Assembly (NCBI GenBank): GCA_964354135.1 | Contig: CAYGZA010000256.1 | Coordinates: forward strand, 1 to 9,907 | Direction: 5' to 3' | Source: CAYGZA01 sp964354135 | GTDB taxonomy: Bacteria; Planctomycetota; Planctomycetia; Pirellulales; Thermoguttaceae | Length of the DNA stretch: 9,907 nt | The notes under the pieces: model-generated | Told to the model about the DNA's origin: nothing | Database searches by the model: none | What the model saw: only the letters and a program-made list of their open reading frames with translations | Position numbers and translations under genes: made by a program | Shown: positions 1 to 5,622 of the stretch, piece after piece | Numbering within the stretch: the stretch's first letter is position 1 | Layout: every line of letters begins with the position of its first letter

Positions 1-265
1 CCAAGGTGGTCTTGCCGGAGCCGGCATTGCCTTCCAAATTGAGCGGGAAACCCGCTCCCAGGTAGGTCAGCGCCCGCTCGACCATCTCTTCGATCCGTTT
101 GGTGAGCACGAACGCGTTGCTCGCCTGGGCCGCTGCCCGGCTGGGGATACCTGCCTCTTCCGCCATTGCTTCGCCAAGGCGTTCCTCTACCGCGTCGAAC
201 ACATCGGACGCCGCCGGGTCGCGCGCCTCCGTTTCGCTTTGGCGGTTCTCTGCCGCTGTACTCAT
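1..265 (-). CDS. gvpN: GvpN, gas vesicle AAA+ ATPase (N-terminal part, cut by window edge)
   Basis: GvpN is a MoxR-like AAA+ ATPase found in nearly all gvp clusters and needed for full-size gas vesicles; it acts in the cytoplasm on growing vesicles. Only the first 88 residues are here. The block RIEEMVERALTYLGAGFPLN (about residues 58-77) followed by the Walker A loop GNAGSGKTTL (79-88) matches the GvpN pattern 'ALxYLxxGFPVHLRGPAGTGKTTL', with N replacing the usual P. The chosen ATG at 265 has an AAGGA ribosome site at 274-278 with 8 nt spacing. The same frame stays open upstream to a double ATG at 415/412 that has its own AGGGAGA site (421-427), so a form with 50 more residues is possible. 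I prefer 265 because that form already has a longer leader than typical GvpN, and the extra 50 residues show no recognisable motif. It is the third gene leftward from gvpA. Confidence 0.85.
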   Translation of the reverse strand, partial: MSTAAENRQSETEARDPAASDVFDAVEERLGEAMAEEAGIPSRAAAQASNAFVLTKRIEEMVERALTYLGAGFPLNLEGNAGSGKTTL

Positions 266-633
266 ATACGGATTCCTTTCGCCTATTGTATCTGTCACGT
301 TGATCGGATGGGCGACTGGCACGACTCCAGATAAATGCAAACTGTGAACGCCTTGGACCGCATCGGCTTCGGCGCGGTCCAGTCGCCACCGCCGGTCTTG
401 AGGTTTGGCCATCATCGTGGTCTCCCTACTGCCACCATGCTTGCCGCCGGCCGACTGCCAAACGCCGCAAACAAGAAGTGAAGAACGAGCGGTGAGTGGT
501 CTTTGCGCGCGGTCGAAGCCGCCTACCACTCACCGCTCGCCGCCGTCCGCCAGTAGCATGGACCTCTTCAGCGCCTTGTTCGTCGCGTTGCTTGCGTTTG
601 CGCGCGGGAACCGGGCCAGGCTAACCAGCCATG
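266..633. other. Intergenic stretch between gvpN and the GvpC-like gene
   Basis: This 368 bp stretch has no separate gene that I can support. It contains the strong inverted repeat at 486-539 (listed separately) and the possible in-frame upstream start of gvpN (double ATG at 415/412). On the plus strand the open frames across it are low-complexity Ser/Arg/Pro-rich translations without a sensible start, and I treat them as noise. Confidence 0.5.
486..539 (-). terminator. Inverted repeat, probable terminator after the gvpA/GvpC-like transcript
   Basis: The arms 486-500 and 525-539 are perfectly complementary over 15 bp (CGAGCGGTGAGTGGT and its reverse complement). The 24-nt loop itself contains a small GCGG/CCGC pairing. 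Read on the minus strand, the stem is followed by a pyrimidine-rich stretch (TTCTTCACTTCTTGTTTG) rather than a pure T-run. It lies about 95 bp after the stop of the GvpC-like gene and before gvpN. That fits a terminator or attenuator limiting read-through from the strongly expressed shell gene. The missing uninterrupted U-tract leaves open an mRNA-stabilising hairpin instead. Confidence 0.55.
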
Positions 634-897
634 TCATCGATGCTTGCGGGGGTTGGACTCCTTGCGGAAAATGGCGCCGCCGGCGCTCAGGTCCGTGCGA
701 AAGTCCTTCAGCTCGGTTCGCAGGTGGCGGGCCATCTCCGCGTGGTCCTGGTGGAATCCGGCCAACGTTATGTTTTTCACGCGCTCGCGGTTATCCTGGA
801 CGCGCTCGCGGTTATCCTGGACGAGTTGGTGCCGTTGCTCCCGGGCCTTGTCACAGTCTTGACGCATGTGCGTGAAAGTCTCGGTGAACGTTGCCAT
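634..897 (-). CDS. Small GvpC-like charged helical protein in the gvp cluster
   Basis: This encodes 87 residues, highly charged and probably almost all alpha-helical (MATFTETFTHMRQDCDKARE... then FHQDHAEMARHLRTELKDF). I see no membrane segment or signal peptide. The REQRHQL / FHQDHAEM / LKDFRTDL spacing recalls the amphipathic repeats of GvpC, the outer scaffold protein that clamps onto the GvpA shell. The resemblance is weak and the protein is much shorter than cyanobacterial GvpC (about 160-190 aa), so this is a positional and compositional call. Residues 26-39 are a perfect VQDNRER duplication encoded by a 21-bp tandem repeat. There are two adjacent ATGs (900 and 897); AAGGA lies 5 nt from the first and 8 nt from the second, so I chose 897. 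It lies 180 bp after gvpA on the same strand. It could instead be another small gvp accessory protein. Confidence 0.6.
   Translation of the reverse strand: MATFTETFTHMRQDCDKAREQRHQLVQDNRERVQDNRERVKNITLAGFHQDHAEMARHLRTELKDFRTDLSAGGAIFRKESNPRKHR
781..822 (-). repeat. Perfect 21-bp tandem duplication inside the GvpC-like gene
   Basis: Positions 781-801 and 802-822 are identical. On the coding (minus) strand each copy is seven whole codons, encoding VQDNRER, so the frame is kept. Identity at every base, including third positions, suggests a recent slippage duplication rather than an ancient protein repeat. Confidence 0.95.
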
Positions 898-908
898 CAT
901 GTTTTTCC

Positions 909-956
909 TTGTTGGGACTGTACGTTGTTGGGAATGTAGGTTGTTGGGACTCTGCC
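909..956. repeat. Three 16-bp direct repeats between gvpA and the GvpC-like gene
   Basis: Three copies start at 909, 925 and 941: TTGTTGGGACTGTACG, TTGTTGGGAATGTAGG and TTGTTGGGACTCTGCC. The first nine bases are identical in all three and the period is exactly 16 bp. They lie just upstream of the GvpC-like start (897), 9 bp before its double ATG. They could be a regulatory protein or small-RNA target in the leader of that gene, or simple slippage. No known binding motif is recognised. Confidence 0.85.
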
Positions 957-985
957 GCGGTGGGACGTTGGCAGGGAACGGCGGC

Positions 986-1033
986 GGGCGGAATCGCCTT
1001 CCGCCCTGCGACCGCGTCGACCGCAGGTCGCAG
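986..1033. repeat. Two adjacent hairpins just after gvpA
   Basis: Hairpin one has arms GGGCGGAA (986-993) and TTCCGCCC (999-1006) with a 5-nt loop. Hairpin two has arms CTGCGACC (1006-1013) and GGTCGCAG (1026-1033) with a 12-nt loop. They start 45 bp past the gvpA stop. No T-run follows on the minus strand, so they look more like a 3'-end stabiliser or partial attenuator than a full terminator. They could keep gvpA mRNA in excess over the downstream genes, which is the known expression pattern of gvp operons; that role here is inference. Confidence 0.5.
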
Positions 1034-1077
1034 CGCCGCCGACTCCCTTCCAACGATTACCCAGGGAAGCCGCTCCG

Positions 1078-1296
1078 CTACGCAGGCGTTGCGGCGCTGG
1101 CGGTCAGACCAATCGCCTCGGCGTACTTCAGGTACGTCTCGACGCTGGCGATCACAATGCGGGCCTCGATCGACAGCAGCTCGATGCCCACCAGGGAAAC
1201 CTTGGCCCAGGCGTCGATCACAATCCCCTTGTCGAGGATGCGATCAACAACTTCGGCCAGACTGGACGAATCAGTCGACTTCTGCACGTTCGCCAT
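1078..1296 (-). CDS. gvpA: GvpA, main gas vesicle structural protein
   Basis: GvpA polymerises into the ribs of the hollow, gas-permeable protein shell that gives cells buoyancy. The 72-residue product is a near-consensus GvpA: SSSLAEVVDRILDKGIVIDAW (10-30), VSLVGIELLSIEARIVIASVETYL (33-56) and the KYAEAIGLTASAA tail. These cover the helix-strand-strand-helix core and are full length for the family. The ATG at 1296 is fixed by a strong GAGGAG site at 1304-1309 with 7 nt spacing; the in-frame GTG at 1311 overlaps that site and is not the start. It is the first gene of the leftward set, divergent from gvpH. I see one gvpA copy in the window; other paralogues (gvpJ, gvpM or gvpS type) would lie outside. 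Confidence 0.98.
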   Translation of the reverse strand: MANVQKSTDSSSLAEVVDRILDKGIVIDAWAKVSLVGIELLSIEARIVIASVETYLKYAEAIGLTASAATPA

Positions 1297-1336
1297 AACA
1301 ACACTCCTCACTTAAAAGGAACCATGGGTTTGCCTC

Positions 1337-1353
1337 GGCATCACGTCAGCCAA
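1337..1353 (-). promoter_or_regulatory. Candidate sigma-54 (-24/-12) promoter of gvpA
   Basis: Read on the minus strand from 1353 to 1337 the sequence is TTGGCTGACGTGATGCC. It has the invariant GG (1351-1350) and GC (1339-1338) exactly 10 nt apart, with TTGGC at -24 and ATGC at -12 (consensus TTGGCACG-N4-TTGCW). It would start transcription near 1326 and give a roughly 30-nt leader before the GAGGAG site of gvpA. The inner bases of the -24 element fit poorly, so this is a lead rather than a firm call. Confidence 0.3.
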
Positions 1354-1532
1354 GGCTCGCACACGCCACGATGCGGACCACGAACGACGGGAAGCTGCAG
1401 GAACGGCTTTTCAATGAGTTCGTCATCGGCCGCTCGTTCCTCGAGTCTGATTCGTGGTCTGTAATAAAACGGCGTGGTTTTTCTCCGCCCGATCGGCTTT
1501 GACGCCGATTTTCCCGTCGCTAAGACGTGGGC

Positions 1533-1546
1533 AAACCACGTGGTTT
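1533..1546. promoter_or_regulatory. 14-bp perfect palindrome with CACGTG core
   Basis: AAACCACGTGGTTT is fully self-complementary and sits about 237 bp upstream of gvpA and 448 bp upstream of gvpH. Perfect even-length palindromes of this kind are typical operators for dimeric regulators. Related CACGT half-copies recur through the region. No specific regulator can be named. Confidence 0.45.
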
Positions 1547-1993
1547 CTCGCAACTAGACAAACCGTACCTCACGTTCCGGCGGAGTCAAATCCCGCCGGA
1601 GAATCTTGGCCGCCTCGCCAAAATCGGGGAAAATCGCCGTGAAAACGCCCGTTCTTCTCCGCATCAGACTCCTGCGCGCCGGCGTCTGAAAACCGAACGC
1701 GACCATCCGCTGGGCGCCGCCGGCGGAGGGATTGCGGGAGGAGACGGCGGTAGAACGTGGACCGGTTGTAGGGCCTGTGCGGATTGTGCTTCCGCCGGGA
1801 CACCGATTCTTGTGCGACCTAGAAACCGGAAAACCGTGCTAAGGCGAATTAGGGCGTGGTAGGACCACGTTCCCCATTGCGAAAGGCCGATAAGCTCAAA
1901 ATCGCGAGATCTCCGCAACCAGCCGTGCCTCACGTCCCGATCCGCCGACCGAGCGTTACGCGTCACGAAGTCGTCAATATAAGGAGCGTTCCC

Positions 1994-2563
1994 GTGGCCA
2001 AAACCTCCAAGAACGCCGGCAAGACCGGCCGCCCCGAGCGAACCGATCGGCCGTTGAAGGCCGTGACGGAGCTCGGCTCGAGCCTGGGCGGATTCTTCGG
2101 CAAACTCGGCGACCTGGTCGAAAGGCTCGGCGAGCTGGCAGAAGCGGGCGAGAGTCTTTCCCATTCGGGCGAACTCAAGGGACTCAATCCGACCGGGAAG
2201 CTCCGCGGCGTCTACGGTTTCTCCGTGAAGACGGGACTCGGCGACCAAGGCCGGCAGGAACTGAAAATCGAACCCTTCGGCAACATCCACCGGCAGCCCA
2301 CTGGCGACCCGGTCGTCGAGGAGACCCGCGAACCTCTGGTCGAGGTCTACGAAGAAGAGGACCACGTCTTAGTGCTGGCGGAGATTCCAGGCGTCAGTAA
2401 GAAGGACGTGCAGTTGGAGCTGTCCAAGAACCGGCTTACCCTATCCGCCCGGCGTGGGGAGACACGTTACCGCAAGGAAGTCGTCCTTCCTGGAAAGCTC
2501 TCGGCGGATAAGATGCGATGGGACTGCACCAACGGCATCCTGAAGATCCGACTGGAGTTCTGA
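1994..2563 (+). CDS. gvpH: GvpH-type gas vesicle protein (Hsp20 alpha-crystallin fold)
   Basis: This 189-residue protein has the GvpH layout. A charged N-terminus is followed by a Gly/Leu-rich amphipathic segment (LGGFFGKLGDLVERLGELAEAGE, about 31-53), then the conserved LKGLNPTGKLRGVYGFSVKTGLG block (61-83). An Hsp20/alpha-crystallin domain follows (about 113-189) with VYEEEDHVLVLAEIPGVSKKDVQ and the YRKEVVLPGKLS...NGILKIRLEF ending. Small heat-shock-like GvpH is thought to act as a chaperone or stability partner of other Gvp proteins in the cytoplasm. The GTG start at 1994 is chosen for the AAGGAG site 7 nt upstream; the frame runs open back to 1856, but that extension has no conserved residues. 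It is the first gene of the rightward operon and stops 27 bp before the AAA+ ATPase. The Hsp20 fold is certain; the GvpH name rests on the N-terminal block and the location. Confidence 0.88.
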   Translation: MAKTSKNAGKTGRPERTDRPLKAVTELGSSLGGFFGKLGDLVERLGELAEAGESLSHSGELKGLNPTGKLRGVYGFSVKTGLGDQGRQELKIEPFGNIHRQPTGDPVVEETREPLVEVYEEEDHVLVLAEIPGVSKKDVQLELSKNRLTLSARRGETRYRKEVVLPGKLSADKMRWDCTNGILKIRLEF

Positions 2564-2590
2564 GGCGTTTGCACGAAAGGGCTTTCTGCC

Positions 2591-4750
2591 ATGACGGCAC
2601 CTTCTACCGCAACCCGGGAGATTACGCTGAAGGTCAGCGAAGCGACCGGCAAGGATGTGGGGCGCGGGCTTGCCCGCATCGATCCGGCCGATATGCATCG
2701 GCTTGGCCTCGACGTCGGCGACATGGTGGAAGTGGTGGGCCAAAAGGCGACCGTCTGCAAACTCTTGCCCACCTTCAAGGAGCATCGCGGCAAAGGGCGC
2801 CTGCAAATCGACGGGATCGTCCGCGAAAACGCCGGCGCGGGGATCGGCGAGTCAGCCGTGGTCCGTCCGGCTGCCGTCCAACCGGCTGTCGAGGTGGTCC
2901 TCGATCCGCAGGGCTACACTCCCTCCAACCGCGATCTGGAGTACATCGGCAGCAGGCTGGACGGTCTGCCGGTGGTCTCCGGCAACCGCGTACGGGCGAC
3001 GTTGTTCGGCAACCGCTGTGCCGACTTCCTGGTCAAGAGCACTACTCCGGAAGGGCCGGTGGTGATCGTTTCCGAGAGTCTGTTGAAGATCGGCAAGCCC
3101 CGATCGGGCGAGGGCCAGCCGTCTGCTCCGGCCGCGCCGTCCGTCTCCTACGAAGACATCGGCGGCCTGCGGCGCCAATTGGACCGCATCCGCGAGATCG
3201 TCGAGCTGCCGCTGAAGTACCCGGAGCTTTTCGAGCGGTTGGGCATCGACGCGCCCAAGGGCGTGTTGTTGTTGGGGCCGCCGGGCTGCGGGAAGACGCT
3301 CATTGCCCGGGCCGTGGCCCATGAGACCGAGGCCAACTTCTTCGCCGTCAACGGGCCGGAGATCGTACACAAGTTCTACGGCGAAAGCGAGGCGCATCTG
3401 CGGAAGATCTTCGAGGAGGCGACCCGCCGCGCGCCCAGCATCGTCTTCCTCGACGAGATCGACGCCATTGCGCCGCGGCGGGAGCGCACCGTGGGCGACG
3501 TCGAGAAGCGAATAGTGGCCCAACTGCTGGCCTTGATGGATGGACTTTCCCAGCGGCAACACGTGATCGTCCTGGCGGCTACCAACCTTCCGAATGTCTT
3601 GGATCCCGCGTTGCGCCGGCCGGGACGTTTCGATCGCGAAATCTCCATCCCCATCCCCGACCAGCACGGGCGGAGAGAAATCCTGGAGATCCACAGCCGC
3701 GGCATGCCGCTGGCCCCCGACGTGGACCTGCCGCACCTGGGGGCGATCACTCACGGCTTCGTCGGCGCCGACCTGATGGCCCTCTGCCGCGAGGCGGGAA
3801 TGGTCGCTTTGCGCCGGCTGCTGCCCCAGGTCGACTTCTCGCAACGTCACGTCCCTTACGAACTTCTGACCCAATTGGAGGTCGGAGCGAGCGATTTCGC
3901 GGAGGCGTTCCGCGAGGTGGAACCTTCGGCCATACGCGAGGTATTCGTGGAGGTCCCCAACGTCACTTGGGACGACGTAGGCGGATTGGACGAAGTGAAG
4001 CAACGGTTGCGGGAGGCGGTCGAGTGGCCCTTGAAGTACTCGGGGCTGTTTGATTCGTTCCGGCTTGTACCGCCCAAGGGAGTGCTGCTCTCCGGTCCGC
4101 CCGGTTGCGGGAAAACTTTGATCGCCAAGGCTCTGGCCACGGAAACGGCGGTGAATTTCATCTCCGTGAAAGGCCCGGAGCTGCTGTCGATGTACGTCGG
4201 CGAGTCGGAACGCGGCCTGCGGGAGGTTTTTCACAAGGCTCGGCAGGCCGCCCCCTGCATCATCTTCTTCGATGAAATCGACGCGATGGCGTCGGCACGT
4301 TCCACGGGCAGGGAAGACTCGGGCGTGAGCGGCCGGGTGCTCAGTCAACTGCTGACAGAATTGGACGGCATCGAGGAACTCAAAGGCGTCTTGGTCTTGG
4401 CCGCCACCAATCGCTACGACCTGCTGGACCCCGCGCTGCTGCGTCCGGGACGATTCGATGTCCACCTGGAACTCCCCCAGCCCAACCAAACAGTGCGCGA
4501 GAAGGTATTCCAGGTGCACTTGCGCAATCGGCCGGTCTCGCAGGGTGTCACTGCCGCGTGGCTGGCGGAGCAGACCACGGGCTTCAGCGGGGCGGAGATC
4601 GAGGCCGTTTGCCGCCGAGCGATGATGGCGGTTCTTGCCGAACGCGTCAAAAGCTCGCCGGACCAACCGGACGCAGAGCACCTCGAAATCCGTCGTGAAC
4701 ACCTCGAGGCGGCCATCGGGGAATTTGCACGGCAAGGCGGACGGCAGTAG
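2591..4750 (+). CDS. CDC48/VAT-type double AAA+ ATPase in the gvp operon
   Basis: This 719-residue protein has the complete CDC48/p97/VAT architecture. The N-domain (about 10-170) has the double-psi barrel signature GKDVGRGLARIDPADM...GLDVGDMVEV. D1 has Walker A GPPGCGKT (229-236), Walker B IVFLDEID (284-291), sensor AATN (329-332) and the arginine-finger box RRPGRFD (342-348). D2 has Walker A GPPGCGKT (502-509), Walker B IIFFDEID (557-564), AATN (604-607) and LRPGRFD (617-623). All catalytic residues are intact. Both pore loops carry aromatics (KFYGES in D1, SMYVGES in D2), as in archaeal VAT, which suggests a hexameric ATP-driven unfoldase threading protein through both rings. The ATG at 2591 has only a weak upstream AAAGGG. 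It lies 27 bp after gvpH and 2 bp before the gvpF/L start, so it is almost certainly co-transcribed. A role in gas vesicle assembly, subunit recycling or vesicle disposal is inferred from that linkage only. Confidence 0.95.
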   Translation: MTAPSTATREITLKVSEATGKDVGRGLARIDPADMHRLGLDVGDMVEVVGQKATVCKLLPTFKEHRGKGRLQIDGIVRENAGAGIGESAVVRPAAVQPAVEVVLDPQGYTPSNRDLEYIGSRLDGLPVVSGNRVRATLFGNRCADFLVKSTTPEGPVVIVSESLLKIGKPRSGEGQPSAPAAPSVSYEDIGGLRRQLDRIREIVELPLKYPELFERLGIDAPKGVLLLGPPGCGKTLIARAVAHETEANFFAVNGPEIVHKFYGESEAHLRKIFEEATRRAPSIVFLDEIDAIAPRRERTVGDVEKRIVAQLLALMDGLSQRQHVIVLAATNLPNVLDPALRRPGRFDREISIPIPDQHGRREILEIHSRGMPLAPDVDLPHLGAITHGFVGADLMALCREAGMVALRRLLPQVDFSQRHVPYELLTQLEVGASDFAEAFREVEPSAIREVFVEVPNVTWDDVGGLDEVKQRLREAVEWPLKYSGLFDSFRLVPPKGVLLSGPPGCGKTLIAKALATETAVNFISVKGPELLSMYVGESERGLREVFHKARQAAPCIIFFDEIDAMASARSTGREDSGVSGRVLSQLLTELDGIEELKGVLVLAATNRYDLLDPALLRPGRFDVHLELPQPNQTVREKVFQVHLRNRPVSQGVTAAWLAEQTTGFSGAEIEAVCRRAMMAVLAERVKSSPDQPDAEHLEIRREHLEAAIGEFARQGGRQ

Positions 4751-4752
4751 GC

Positions 4753-5544
4753 ATGGATCCTCTCTATTATCTGTACGCTTTCACCTGGGCCGGTTACCCG
4801 CCGGGGCCGTCCGGCCCAGGCGTAGACCCGCGATTCCCCGTCGAACTAGTCCCCTGCGGCCGACTAGCCGCACTGGCCAGTCGCGTAGGCTTGGACCAAT
4901 TCGACCTGGCCAAGCTGCAACGTGAGAGCACCGATGTCAACTGGTTGAGCCAGATCGCGGTCCGGCACAACCAGATCATCGCCGAGGCGGCAGAGCGTTC
5001 GTCCGTTCTCCCCTTGCGACTAGGGATACTCTTTAGGTCCCGCACGTCCCTGCAAGCCAAGGTGACGCGCTGCGAAAGCGCCGTCGCCGATTTCCTCCGC
5101 AGCTTGGAAGACCGACAGGAATGGTCCGCCAAGGTATACCTGGACAGACACCTCCCAGAGGAAGCCCTCGGCCTTCCCGGAGCTGTCCCCTCGTTCCCAG
5201 CCAGCGGAGGCGGAGCCGGCGTCCAATACCTGACGCGAAGGCGGAGCCGGCAGCAAGAGCAGCGTATTCTGAAGCTGAACCGGCAACGTGAGATTCTGGC
5301 GGTGGAGACCTCGCTTGCCGGCTGCGCGGACCGGTACTGCCGCGTTCGCCCTTTAGCGGCCAGTTTGACCGGCCGCCGGCAAGAGATGGTCTGGAACGCG
5401 GTGTTCCTGCTGCCTCGATCCTCAACGGCCCCTTGGTTGGCGATGGCGGAAGAAAGGCGCCGGGCGGTGGCCCCCGGGGGCCTGCTGCTGGAAGTGAGCG
5501 GTCCCTGGCCGCCCTACCACTTCTGTCCCACCCTGGACATGTGA
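4753..5544 (+). CDS. GvpF/GvpL-family gas vesicle protein
   Basis: This 263-residue protein fits the GvpF/GvpL family (usually about 210-290 aa), accessory proteins that interact with GvpA during assembly and are minor vesicle components. Family marks seen are the opening YYLYAFTWAG (5-14), the RHNQIIAEAAERSSVLPLRLGILF stretch (about 71-94), GVQYLTRRRSRQQEQR in the middle, and the diagnostic C-terminal LLLEVSGPWPPYHFCP (245-260). F and L cannot be separated from one copy. Between the two domains is a Gly/Ala/Pro-rich linker (LGLPGAVPSFPASGGGAG) that overlaps a 13-bp direct repeat. The ATG at 4753 follows the ATPase stop by 2 bp, suggesting translational coupling. It is the last recognisable gvp gene in the window, and the next gene converges on it. 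Confidence 0.9.
   Translation: MDPLYYLYAFTWAGYPPGPSGPGVDPRFPVELVPCGRLAALASRVGLDQFDLAKLQRESTDVNWLSQIAVRHNQIIAEAAERSSVLPLRLGILFRSRTSLQAKVTRCESAVADFLRSLEDRQEWSAKVYLDRHLPEEALGLPGAVPSFPASGGGAGVQYLTRRRSRQQEQRILKLNRQREILAVETSLAGCADRYCRVRPLAASLTGRRQEMVWNAVFLLPRSSTAPWLAMAEERRRAVAPGGLLLEVSGPWPPYHFCPTLDM
5208..5251. repeat. 13-bp direct repeat inside the gvpF/L linker
   Basis: AGGCGGAGCCGGC occurs at 5208-5220 and again at 5239-5251. The 31-bp spacing is not a multiple of three, so the copies are translated in different frames (GGAG versus RRSR). The shared core GGCGGAGCC is palindromic-like and resembles small mobile repeats. Chance in GC-rich sequence cannot be excluded. Confidence 0.6.
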
Positions 5545-5622
5545 ATGGACAGTCCGGAAGGCCCTTGTTCATGTCGATGCACCACTGAAGCCCGTTCAAC
5601 ATGCCAACATTCTTGCGGCGAT

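Larger units (their letters stand above)
1297..1993. promoter_or_regulatory. Divergent gvpA / gvpH control region
   Basis: This 697 bp stretch lies between two outward-facing gvp operons and has no convincing gene; the short open frames across it look like chance. It holds a possible sigma-54-type promoter for gvpA (1337-1353), seven copies of the pentamer CACGT/ACGTG (at 1342, 1525, 1537, 1571, 1755, 1866 and 1931), and a perfect 14-bp palindrome AAACCACGTGGTTT at 1533-1546. It also has a hairpin with arms TCCGGCGG (1576-1583) and CCGCCGGA (1593-1600), and a repeated CCGT-cctcacgt-CC block near 1563 and 1923. The AAGGAG ribosome site at 1981-1986 lies 7 nt before the gvpH GTG. I could not identify a convincing sigma-70 promoter for gvpH. 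Confidence 0.6.

Noticed and set aside
781..822. CRISPR-like repeat
   Set aside because: There are only two adjacent copies with no spacers, inside a coding sequence.
405..875. 156-residue plus-strand frame with YPGRARGYPGR
   Set aside because: The repeat comes from the 21-bp duplication in the GvpC-like gene read in the wrong strand; the composition is Pro/Ser/Arg noise.
1341..1553. 70-residue open frame on the minus strand upstream of gvpA
   Set aside because: It has no ribosome site and no recognisable domain, and it lies in the divergent control region over promoter-like elements.
1664..2365. 233-residue open frame opposite gvpH
   Set aside because: It is the antisense shadow of a firmly identified Hsp20-fold gene in GC-rich sequence, with no family similarity of its own.
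2852..4735. 627-residue open frame antisense to the AAA+ ATPase
   Set aside because: It is a long shadow frame caused by codon bias; the sense strand carries all AAA+ motifs.
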